A DNA stretch of 5,140 bases from DHVE2 group archaeon (GTDB lineage Archaea; Thermoplasmatota; Thermoplasmata; Thermoplasmatales; Aciduliprofundaceae): positions 1-5,140 of the forward strand of contig WALH01000079.1 of NCBI GenBank assembly GCA_015522935.1. The letters run 5' to 3'. Shown one piece after another: positions 1 to 5,103 of this stretch; the first letter of the stretch is position 1; every line of letters begins with the position of its first letter. The notes under the pieces are model-generated. The model saw nothing but the letters and a program-made list of their open reading frames with translations. It was not told the DNA's origin and ran no database searches. The position numbers and the translations under genes were made by a program.

Positions 1-600
1 CTATTTACCAAATGGCTTCATGCATTAAGATTATCTGGAGACATTATTTTTTATACGCTTCTTTCAATACTTGTTATAATCCCCTTCTGCATATTACATT
101 ATAACAAAAAATTTATGGATTTACAAAAGGATTGGACACTTCGTTCCTATCTTATTGAGAACCTCACAATAGGTGTTGGAATTGTTTTGTACCTCTTTAT
201 AAGTTTAATCACCCTCGGATGGTCACTATCTTACATTCTTCCTTCCTCAAGGCTCAGTACTTTATATATTCTGTTAATGACAGTAAGCATAGTGCCTATT
301 TTTGGACTTTTCATTGTTTACATACTTTTATGGGGTAAATTCTTCATCACCAAACGATTCACCGTGGAGATAGACAGGAAAGACCTTGCAAACCATCTTT
401 CTTCATCGGGGCTGGATTGCAGATACTCGAGGTATTCAGGCCTAAAATGCGGAAAAATAAAGATAAGCATCGTGCATTCAAGAGACCCTTGGAAAAACAG
501 AGATTACTGGAAGATAACTATAAGAACAATAACGGAAAACAATGCCATCGTGGCCAAAGGAATCATAGGGAAGATAGAAGAATACGCAAAAATGCGATGA
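1..600 (+). CDS. Membrane protein of unknown function, C-terminal part (5' end outside window)
   Basis: The frame ending at the TGA at 598-600 is open all the way to base 1. Its first in-frame ATG is at 115, but the 38 codons before it encode a convincing hydrophobic helix (about residues 14-32 of the partial protein, IIFYTLLSILVIIPF), and no Shine-Dalgarno precedes 115. I therefore treat the gene as truncated by the window edge, with at least 199 residues visible. Two more membrane segments follow, at about residues 55-80 (LTIGVGIVLYLFISLITLGW) and 87-111 (TLYILLMTVSIVPIFGLFIV). A soluble C-terminal domain of about 85 residues comes next, rich in basic and beta-type sequence, with cysteines in DCRYSRY and LKCGK. 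I recognise no family, so no function is assigned. The gene is convergent with the zinc-ribbon gene; the stop codons are 4 nt apart. That it is coding is fairly sure; the start is not visible. Confidence 0.75.
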   Translation, partial: LFTKWLHALRLSGDIIFYTLLSILVIIPFCILHYNKKFMDLQKDWTLRSYLIENLTIGVGIVLYLFISLITLGWSLSYILPSSRLSTLYILLMTVSIVPIFGLFIVYILLWGKFFITKRFTVEIDRKDLANHLSSSGLDCRYSRYSGLKCGKIKISIVHSRDPWKNRDYWKITIRTITENNAIVAKGIIGKIEEYAKMR

Positions 601-604
601 AAAT

Positions 605-799
605 CTAATCTTCTTGCATTTCCTTTTTCTTCTTCATCTCCCTTAACCACTTTTCGTAATCTTCCTCATCTATTTCAAGAATTAAAGAACCTTCATATCC
701 GCAATCCTCACAGTGATATTTCTCACCGGTTATCATCCCTGCAACATAGTGAATTCTTGTGCTTCCGCAAACCGGGCATACTTTTATCTTTTTACCCAC
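605..799 (-). CDS. Small archaeal zinc-ribbon protein
   Basis: This 64-residue protein has two CxxC knuckles, CPVCG (Cys8, Cys11) and CEDCGYEG (Cys30, Cys33), separated by 18 residues. That is the layout of a single zinc ribbon, in which four cysteines hold one Zn. The strand between them (IHYVAGMITGEKYHC) and the following SLILEI match the style of a small archaeal ribbon family often seen as stand-alone proteins. A charged helix (EEDYEKWLREMKKKKEM) forms the tail. Role unknown; nucleic-acid or protein binding is plausible for the fold. The start codon is GTG at 797-799; the nearest upstream ATG (at about 809) is followed at once by a stop. No good Shine-Dalgarno lies just before the GTG, but TTTTAATA (minus strand, about 822-829) is about 26 nt upstream, which fits a leaderless transcript. 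It lies 34 nt after DUF763, so readthrough from the operon is equally possible. Confidence 0.85.
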   Translation of the reverse strand: MGKKIKVCPVCGSTRIHYVAGMITGEKYHCEDCGYEGSLILEIDEEDYEKWLREMKKKKEMQED

Positions 800-833
800 G
801 TATTAATCAATGCATAGCTCCTATTAAAAGTTT

Positions 834-1919
834 TCATCTTGGCACAAATCTCCTTAATCTTCTAAGCATATCCAATTTTTCTTTTTTATCTAATTTCGCC
901 TCCTCTATTGTGAGTTGAAGAATCTCTATGCTCTTATCGTAAGCTTTTCTATCCACTGGCTTAGGCACACCATCTTTTCCTCCCAAAGCGAATGAGTATT
1001 TTACAGGATCTTTCCACGATATCTCCGTTCCGTAAATTACTTCGGATATGTATGCAAGGGCTCGAACTGTAGCCGGGCCAATGCCTTTCATTCCTATAAA
1101 TTCCTCGTAATTTCTTGGCTGAATTTCGTAAACTTTAAAAAGTGCCCTCCAGTTTATGTTCCAGGGCATTGTGAGGACTCGAATTCCTGAGAACTCATCT
1201 AAAGTTCTCTGCCTCTCGCTTTTCACCTGTGCAATCATACCTCTAAGTTTTTTAGGATTATCGCGAACCAGATCAAGCATGGTTTTTCTCGTTTCCCCGC
1301 TTTTTTTCGAAGTGAGATCCAGGACCCTTCTCTCAAGGGTATCGGATATTATTCCGCTGTGAGGCTCCTCCACATAACTTCTTATTCCATGAAGCCAGTG
1401 GTATCTTCTCGCATACTTCGCATCGATGTTCATTCCCTGCTGCACCACTACCCAGTTTCCATGCTCGTCGATAGCCATGGCATGGTGGTAAAGACTGTAA
1501 CCGTCCTGAAGGAGAATGTTATCCACCTTTGCTGCCATTTTGCTTGTGTACTTTATCTCGTTTATTTTTTTAGGTTCAATTCCCATTTCATCTCCAAGCA
1601 AGGTTATTTCTTCTGGTGTTTTTCTCGATGCCTTGCCCTTTCCTCCAACCACCACGACACCATCCTCTGGTTTGAGAGATTCTTTTAAAGCACCCATTGT
1701 AACTGTGGTCGTACCAGAAGAATGCCAGTCAAAGCCTATAACACAGGAGAATGCCTGAAACCAATACGGATCAGATAATCTTCTGAGAAATTCTTCAGCA
1801 CCAAACTCTAAAATTATGATCTTGGATATTTCACCTGAGAGTTTTACCATCCTGTCAAAAAGCCATCTGGGAGCATGACCGGGATGAAGTGGTAAATTGG
1901 CTATGCCCGTTCTCTCCAT
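834..1919 (-). CDS. DUF763 family protein with helix-hairpin-helix motif
   Basis: This 361-residue protein is recognisable as DUF763, a conserved family, mainly archaeal, without an established biochemical role; the length fits a full member. Typical family stretches are the N-terminus (TGIANLPLHPGHAPRWLFDR, residues 4-23), a central GFDWHSSGTTTV (62-73), KYTSKMAAKVDN (123-134), a histidine- and acid-rich segment YHHAMAIDEHGNWVVVQQGM (144-163) and RRYHWLHG (171-178). Near the C-terminus, EFIGMKGIGPATVRAL (273-288) has the hairpin signature of a helix-hairpin-helix, which usually binds nucleic-acid backbone non-specifically. DNA or RNA binding is therefore an inference, and a nuclease-like activity from the conserved His/Asp residues is only a guess. 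The ATG at 1917-1919 starts 7 nt after the stop of the upstream KaiC-like gene; GTGA just upstream is a weak Shine-Dalgarno match. It is very likely the fourth gene of the operon. Confidence 0.93.
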   Translation of the reverse strand: MERTGIANLPLHPGHAPRWLFDRMVKLSGEISKIIILEFGAEEFLRRLSDPYWFQAFSCVIGFDWHSSGTTTVTMGALKESLKPEDGVVVVGGKGKASRKTPEEITLLGDEMGIEPKKINEIKYTSKMAAKVDNILLQDGYSLYHHAMAIDEHGNWVVVQQGMNIDAKYARRYHWLHGIRSYVEEPHSGIISDTLERRVLDLTSKKSGETRKTMLDLVRDNPKKLRGMIAQVKSERQRTLDEFSGIRVLTMPWNINWRALFKVYEIQPRNYEEFIGMKGIGPATVRALAYISEVIYGTEISWKDPVKYSFALGGKDGVPKPVDRKAYDKSIEILQLTIEEAKLDKKEKLDMLRRLRRFVPR

Positions 1920-1925
1920 TTTGCG

Positions 1926-2669
1926 TCACTTCACAATTTCTATTCCATGCTCCTTGACAGTGTATTTGAATATCCCCGCTTTTTCCGGATGATTTCGCAC
2001 TTTCTTTATAACGATGTATTTGAGAAATCCCTTGGGTGTTCGAAGCATTTCTAACTCTAAAATTATATCTGCAAGTTGCTCTATTCCGCTAACAGTTTCG
2101 GTATCGTAAACATCTTTGAGCATTGTGAAAAGGGAAACTCCCCCATAGTACTGGGTATGCGCTTTTATAGTTCTTAAAGCAGAAAGAACCTTTATTCTCT
2201 CATAATTGTTGAGAAAGAAATCAAGAGAATCGACGACTATTCTGAAAGGTGGCTTGAGTTTTGATACTTCGTAAGTCATGCGTGTAAGGAAATTTACCTC
2301 CCTCTCTTTCTTCTTTCTTGCAGGAGTGAAAATTTCCCCTATGGGTATGCCCTCTTCGCGATATTTGCTTATTATCAATTCCTTTTCCAGAACTTTGTGA
2401 TAGTACTCAGCACCGATATTTATTATTTTCAGATTTGTACCCAATCCAAAGCTTTTCATGGTGGATATTATATCCTCGTTTCTTTCAGTAGAAGTGAAAT
2501 ATATAACGTTTTCTTTTCCAACTCCTGCAGCAGCGAACTGCTTTGCAAAAAGTTCACTTCCAGAGCCGGGAGAAGCAGATAGAAGGATTGTATAACCTAA
2601 TGGAACACCGTTCATCAATGACTCATCCAAGATAGGAAGCCCTGTGGAAACTGTTTTAATTTCCATCAT
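1926..2669 (-). CDS. KaiC/RAD55-like RecA-fold protein with degenerate Walker A
   Basis: This 247-residue protein has the order of elements of a single-domain archaeal KaiC-like ATPase: an N-terminal VSTGLPILDESLMNGVPLG (residues 7-25), the P-loop position at 31-39, a second strand NVIYFTSTE (54-62), a Walker B strand RIVVDSLDFF (143-152, Asp147) and late beta strands (LADIILELE, 199-207; KYIVIKKVR, 217-225). At the P-loop it reads SASPGSGSE where GxPGSGKT would be expected, so the catalytic Lys and the Mg-coordinating Thr/Ser are replaced by Ser38 and Glu39. Normal ATP hydrolysis is unlikely; it may bind nucleotide weakly or act as a structural or regulatory subunit. A lysine/arginine-rich insertion (ARKKKEREV, 117-125) precedes Walker B. 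The ATG overlaps the preceding stop by 4 nt (ATGA), with a purine-rich Shine-Dalgarno (GGGGGGAG) just upstream, so it is translationally coupled. Confidence 0.9.
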   Translation of the reverse strand: MMEIKTVSTGLPILDESLMNGVPLGYTILLSASPGSGSELFAKQFAAAGVGKENVIYFTSTERNEDIISTMKSFGLGTNLKIINIGAEYYHKVLEKELIISKYREEGIPIGEIFTPARKKKEREVNFLTRMTYEVSKLKPPFRIVVDSLDFFLNNYERIKVLSALRTIKAHTQYYGGVSLFTMLKDVYDTETVSGIEQLADIILELEMLRTPKGFLKYIVIKKVRNHPEKAGIFKYTVKEHGIEIVK

Positions 2670-3241
2670 TCTTCTCCCCCCGTAGCGTTGTATATCTCAT
2701 CACAGACTAAATTCAGCATTGCCTCAATTTCCGGTGTATTCTGCTCCTTCATGGCCACTATCACCATGTATGATTCCCAAGTGCGGAGAGATGTGACAAA
2801 TATGTGCAGAAATTCGGATAGTATCTTTGTACCATTATAAATTGAGAGAGAATTAACAGAATCAAGAATAACTATGGATTTTTTATCCCTGTACTTTCTT
2901 GTAAGATACTCTACCTTGAGTATTATGTTTTCAAGCATGGTGGGGCTTTCTATGTAAAGAAACCTATCGCTTAACTCTGTGGTGCTTCTCATAAGGTGAG
3001 ATATAGTATCAACAAAAAACACTCGTGAGGAGTCTATTCCGAGGATTTCAAAAAGATTTTCTATGCTTTTTGAGGGCATAGTCGAAGATATGTAAAAAAC
3101 ATAGAGATCGTGTCTTGTGGCAAAAACATCCACCAATGCCCGCAATACATCAAAATAGGTATTTACATTTACATTTACTGCGATAGACGATGCAGGTGGT
3201 AATTCTTCTAATTTACTCACGACTTTTGAAGTTATGCCCAT
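2666..3241 (-). CDS. RecA-fold (KaiC-related) protein lacking a P-loop
   Basis: This 191-residue protein has no Walker A: where a P-loop would lie, near the N-terminus, it reads SSIAVNVNVNTYFDVLRAL (residues 18-36). The rest still follows the KaiC/RecA core: a strand plus SST (LYVFYISST, 46-54), SRVFFVDTIS (72-81), ESPTMLENI (98-106), a Walker B-like strand KSIVILDSVNSL (121-132, Asp127) and a following strand YMVIVAMKE (158-166). It is shorter than its two neighbours because the C-terminal KaiC strands seem to be missing. I infer a pseudo-ATPase, perhaps a partner of the flanking KaiC-like proteins. The start ATG overlaps the upstream stop by 1 nt (TGATG) and is preceded by a near-perfect Shine-Dalgarno, GGAGGTGA, so the start is well supported. 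Similar P-loop-less RecA proteins occur in archaea, but I cannot name the exact family. Confidence 0.8.
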   Translation of the reverse strand: MGITSKVVSKLEELPPASSIAVNVNVNTYFDVLRALVDVFATRHDLYVFYISSTMPSKSIENLFEILGIDSSRVFFVDTISHLMRSTTELSDRFLYIESPTMLENIILKVEYLTRKYRDKKSIVILDSVNSLSIYNGTKILSEFLHIFVTSLRTWESYMVIVAMKEQNTPEIEAMLNLVCDEIYNATGGEE

Positions 3242-3990
3242 CAGGTCACCTCCACGCTCCCACCCTTGAGGAGGGGAGCTATGAGTATACCTATAGACGT
3301 GAGATCCATAACGTATTTGGCACGAGAATGAGTTGTGCCCCTCATCTTTATAACCTGAAGTGTGCGAAGAAGATCTCCACGCCTCTCCAAATTTCCTAAG
3401 AGAATTATACCATCAGCAATGGCTTCTTCCACTCCATACTGTGAATAGCCAGCCGCAGAAGGTAGCAATTCGGAAACTAAAAGTGTGGTGCATCCTAATT
3501 CGGATAACTCTTTTCCAAGGTGGAGTATGAACTCACGTATTTCCTCTTTTGATGTGAGCCTGTAACATATAGATGTTATGGAGTCTATAACCAATCTTTC
3601 TACCCCAAGTTCTTTTACCATTTTCACTATTTGCTCTACAAGGATATTTATGTCCTCAAGTGTGAATTCCAGCTTTTCAAGGCCCAATTTTACGTATATC
3701 TCCTGAAGATCCACAAATATCAGTTTTTTCTCATCTATAAGTTTTTTGTCAAAAAACTCGTAATCTATCATATTTTCAAGCAATTTCTCCGGCACTTCTG
3801 TTACAGATATATACATAGATCTCTCACCCATAATTGCACCATGCACTAAAAATTCCAAGCTAAGAGTGGTTTTACCGGTGCCACAGGATCCTGTTATCAG
3901 CACAGTGTTTCCACGTGGAATCCCTCCATCTAAGATGCTGTCCATTCCCGCGATACCGGTCTTGCAACGCTCCCTGGAGCCATCCACCAT
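3241..3990 (-). CDS. KaiC/RAD55-like ATPase with intact Walker motifs
   Basis: This 249-residue single-domain KaiC-type RecA-fold ATPase starts with the typical KTGIAGMDSILDGGIPRG (residues 10-27). It has an intact P-loop GSCGTGKTT (34-42), a strand ending in an acidic residue (ISVTEVPEKL, Glu65 as possible catalytic base), Walker B ERLVIDSIT (131-139, Asp136), a sensor-like strand TLLVSELLPS (169-178), the family motif GVEEAIADGIILL (186-198) and the terminal RTLQVIKMRGTTHSRAKY (209-226). Related archaeal proteins work in signalling, motility (ArlH) or recombination (RadB), so the family is clear but the pathway is not. It is the first gene of the operon. No Shine-Dalgarno precedes the ATG at 3988-3990, while AGATATAGG (minus strand, about 4012-4020) is about 26 nt upstream, which fits a leaderless mRNA. 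Another ATG at 3994 is out of frame. Confidence 0.93.
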   Translation of the reverse strand: MVDGSRERCKTGIAGMDSILDGGIPRGNTVLITGSCGTGKTTLSLEFLVHGAIMGERSMYISVTEVPEKLLENMIDYEFFDKKLIDEKKLIFVDLQEIYVKLGLEKLEFTLEDINILVEQIVKMVKELGVERLVIDSITSICYRLTSKEEIREFILHLGKELSELGCTTLLVSELLPSAAGYSQYGVEEAIADGIILLGNLERRGDLLRTLQVIKMRGTTHSRAKYVMDLTSIGILIAPLLKGGSVEVT

Positions 3991-4011
3991 CCATTATGTT
4001 AATGTGCAAAT

Positions 4012-4027
4012 CCTATATCTATTTTTC
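4012..4027 (-). promoter_or_regulatory. Candidate archaeal promoter (BRE/TATA) of the KaiC-like operon
   Basis: On the minus strand, GAAAAATAGATATAGG combines a purine/A-rich BRE-like stretch with a TATA-like box centred near 4016. That is about 26 nt before the ATG at 3990, the usual archaeal spacing to a start site. The transcript would then begin at the start codon, which agrees with the missing Shine-Dalgarno. A stronger TATA at 4065-4074 would instead give a leader of about 50 nt. Confidence 0.45.
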
Positions 4028-4064
4028 TCTTCTTTGCATAATTACAGGTTTTGTTGTTAGATAA

Positions 4065-4077
4065 TTATATATAAATA
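4065..4077. promoter_or_regulatory. Strong, near-symmetric TATA element, possibly bidirectional
   Basis: TTATATATAAATA contains the palindromic core TTATATATAA, so TBP could load in either direction. Rightward it would start RNA near 4095, just before the ATG at 4101 of an unexplained small open frame. Leftward it would give the KaiC-like operon a leader of about 50 nt. It is the best TATA match I see in this intergenic region, but transcription direction cannot be read from the sequence. Confidence 0.4.
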
Positions 4078-4100
4078 AGATTAGGATTGCCCCATCATAG

Positions 4101-4220
4101 ATGCTCGTGTCTCCTTCAAACCTCATCCATCCAGCAACCCAAAAGGGAGAAATAAGCAACGAGGGGAGCGAGTTGCGAACTTACCCTCCGCAGGAGGACT
4201 TAGCCGTAGGTATCTCTTGA
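4101..4220 (+). other. Unexplained 39-codon open frame / possible small RNA in a GC-elevated spacer
   Basis: From the ATG at 4101 the frame runs 39 codons to a TGA at 4218-4220, beginning MLVSPSNLIHPATQKGEISN. It lies about 30 nt after a strong TATA element and has no Shine-Dalgarno, as expected for a near-leaderless gene. Bases 4091-4220 are about 52% GC by my count, clearly above the neighbouring spacer. The stretch can also form RNA helices: CCC-AAAA-GGG (4138-4147), GCAAC/GTTGC around 4156-4176, and CCTCC-GCA-GGAGG (4185-4197). The other strand is the 3' trailer of the tRNA-Leu. I recognise no protein or RNA family. It could be a small protein, a structured RNA or plain spacer. Confidence 0.25.
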
Positions 4221-4221
4221 G

Positions 4222-4306
4222 TGCGGGGGCTGGGATTTGAACCCAAGAACCCCTACGGGACTGGCCCCTCAAGCCAGCGCCTTTGACCATGCTCGACAAC
4301 CCCCGC
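4222..4306 (-). tRNA. tRNA-Leu (anticodon GAG)
   Basis: The minus strand folds into a class II tRNA. The 7-bp acceptor stem is GCGGGGG with CCCCCGC. A D-arm with GTC/GGC follows, then an anticodon stem CTGGC/GCCAG around the loop TTGAGGG with anticodon GAG at 4268-4270, reading CUC and CUU leucine codons. The extended 14-nt variable arm has a CCC-GTA-GGG stem, and the T arm carries the canonical TTCAAAT loop. A discriminator A lies at 4222 and the CCA is not encoded, so it must be added by the CCA-adding enzyme. No intron is seen. The gene is 49 nt after the stop of the methyltransferase gene on the same strand and has its own TATA-like box. Confidence 0.97.
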
Positions 4307-4329
4307 TTTTTAAAGGGTAATACCTTTGT

Positions 4330-4339
4330 GAATATAAGT
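4330..4339 (-). promoter_or_regulatory. TATA-like box of tRNA-Leu
   Basis: ACTTATATTC on the minus strand is centred about 28 nt before the mature tRNA 5' end at 4306, the usual archaeal distance. The primary transcript would start at or a few bases before the tRNA. No T-tract separates the methyltransferase stop from this point, so readthrough from that gene is also possible. Confidence 0.5.
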
Positions 4340-4355
4340 TTGGCGGTTTTTTATT

Positions 4356-4874
4356 CTAAATTTTCTCATTTCTAAGAGCTATTATACCCATGTGGAGACA
4401 GTGAGGTGAAAAGGTGAAAGGTTTCCTTTTTGCCATAAATCGACAGTAATCCTCTCCAAATTCCTGCATTGTCTCCCGCTCTTCTATGGCAAGGATAAAA
4501 TAAAGAGCGAAGAACGAGAACCAGCCAGCCACCAAAAGGGCGAATATGTTAGATGTAAGCAAAGCTATTCCTATCCCAAAGAATATTGAGCCGAACTGCG
4601 CAGGGTGGCGCATGCAGGAATAAATCCCGATGGTCACTAATTTATCCGGTTTTTCTATTCCGCACTTTATGTCAAAGTGCCCATATTTTTTGAGCGTTTT
4701 CCCTGCAATAGCGTTGAGAAGAAGGCCGTAAGATATCAGAATCACTCCAAGAAGAATCAAACTCCATCTAATATAGGGATTGTCGATAGGATTTGGAATG
4801 AAAATACCGGAGAGAGCTATTATGAGCCACGAGGATATCCAGAATCCGAACTTCCACGCGAAGTTTCCAGACAT
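4356..4874 (-). CDS. Integral membrane methyltransferase, ICMT/PEMT family
   Basis: This 172-residue protein has the architecture of the small isoprenylcysteine carboxyl methyltransferase / phospholipid methyltransferase superfamily, which transfers methyl groups from S-adenosylmethionine within the membrane. Hydrophobic helices lie at about residues 9-26, 35-55 and a paired stretch 96-128. The diagnostic C-terminal half is present: KLVTIGIYSCMRHPAQFGS (78-96, with the RHP signature) and AIEERETMQEFGEDYCRF (129-146, the EE...FG..Y motif that closes the SAM pocket). The usual tyrosine or similar residue after RHP is shifted (PAQF), a mild deviation. The substrate is unknown: lipid, small molecule and thiol methylation have all been proposed for relatives, and a CaaX-protein role is unlikely in archaea. 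The start ATG at 4872-4874 has no Shine-Dalgarno; an AT-rich TATA-like stretch lies at 4890-4903. It is the nearest gene upstream of tRNA-Leu. Confidence 0.85.
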   Translation of the reverse strand: MSGNFAWKFGFWISSWLIIALSGIFIPNPIDNPYIRWSLILLGVILISYGLLLNAIAGKTLKKYGHFDIKCGIEKPDKLVTIGIYSCMRHPAQFGSIFFGIGIALLTSNIFALLVAGWFSFFALYFILAIEERETMQEFGEDYCRFMAKRKPFTFSPHCLHMGIIALRNEKI

Positions 4875-4889
4875 AATGGCGAATAGATG

Positions 4890-4903
4890 TTTTTATACTT
4901 ATT
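4890..4903 (-). promoter_or_regulatory. Candidate TATA box of the membrane methyltransferase gene
   Basis: The minus strand reads AATAAGTATAAAAA, 16-29 nt before the ATG at 4874. The spacing is slightly short for a start site exactly at the ATG, but a leaderless transcript is the simplest reading because there is no Shine-Dalgarno. A second TATA-like element (TTTATATTTAA, minus strand 4974-4984) would give a leader of about 80 nt. Confidence 0.4.
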
Positions 4904-4922
4904 TTTTTGTGAGAGGGGGTGA

Positions 4923-5039
4923 GTTGAATTCCTCGAAAAACATGGAAAAAGGGAGATAAAAAAGAGGAAGGAGTTAAATATAAAGGTCATAGGCAAGGAC
5001 TTTGAAAAGAAGGAGAATCATTCACATGCCATTTGGTAA
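4923..5039 (+). other. Start-less open frame, possible gene remnant
   Basis: Between a TGA at 4920-4922 and a TAA at 5037-5039 one plus-strand frame is open for 38 codons. It reads like a protein tail: VEFLEKHGKREIKKRK, then ELNIKVIGKDFEKKE. It has no in-frame ATG, GTG or TTG, so it cannot be an intact gene as it stands. The strand is purine-rich, as are real coding strands here. It may be a decayed fragment or chance; a minus-strand frame competes over 4987-5039. Confidence 0.15.
4936..4963 (-). terminator. T-tract terminator candidate for minus-strand transcription from the right
   Basis: The minus strand carries three runs of five or six T in 28 nt (complement of the A runs at 4936-4940, 4946-4950 and 4958-4963). 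Archaeal RNA polymerase commonly stops at such tracts without a hairpin. It would end a transcript entering from beyond 5100, upstream of the methyltransferase promoter. Confidence 0.35.
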
Positions 5040-5100
5040 CAAACGCATACAGTAAAGTGCCCATCTTCACTATTCGCTCCAGATCAGGTTTTCTGCTCAT
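4987..5100 (-). CDS. Possible 37-residue small protein, unknown function
   Basis: From an ATG at 5098-5100 this frame runs 37 codons to TGA at 4987-4989 and begins MSRKPDLERIVKMGTLLYAF, which could form a charged then hydrophobic helix. A tandem TAA TAA in the same frame lies one codon upstream, so it does not continue further right. AAGGG immediately precedes the ATG, too close for a good Shine-Dalgarno; AGGGG lies about 14 nt upstream. A T-tract lies 24-51 nt after its stop. I recognise no family and it may be non-coding. Confidence 0.25.
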   Translation of the reverse strand: MSRKPDLERIVKMGTLLYAFVTKWHVNDSPSFQSPCL

Positions 5101-5103
5101 CCC

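Noticed and set aside
417..608. A 63-codon plus-strand frame inside the membrane-protein gene.
   Set aside because: Out of frame with the continuous membrane-protein frame, basic and biased composition, no start signals.
1156..1758. Plus-strand open frames opposite DUF763.
   Set aside because: They are shadows of a full-length recognisable family on the minus strand and show no motif or promoter of their own.
3631..4060. Plus-strand open frames opposite the KaiC-like ATPase and its promoter.
   Set aside because: Low-complexity hydrophobic or aromatic translations antisense to a gene with intact Walker motifs.
4081..4222. 5S rRNA or C/D-box guide RNA in the GC-elevated spacer.
   Set aside because: No convincing 5S signature, and although ATGATGG on the minus strand resembles a C box there is no matching D box (CTGA) at the right distance.
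4677..4886. Plus-strand frame opposite the methyltransferase.
   Set aside because: Antisense to the conserved N-terminal half of the ICMT/PEMT-like gene; no family resemblance.
4909..4959. GTG/TTG starts after the purine-rich GAGGGGGTGAG on the plus strand.
   Set aside because: The resulting frame ends after 11-16 codons at the TAA at 4957-4959, and the TATA-like stretch is too close.
5..5039. TTACCAAATGGC at 5-16 matches, inverted, GCCATTTGGTAA at 5028-5039, resembling element ends.
   Set aside because: A 12-base inverted match is expected about once by chance in 5 kb; no target duplication or transposase is present and flanking bases do not extend the match.
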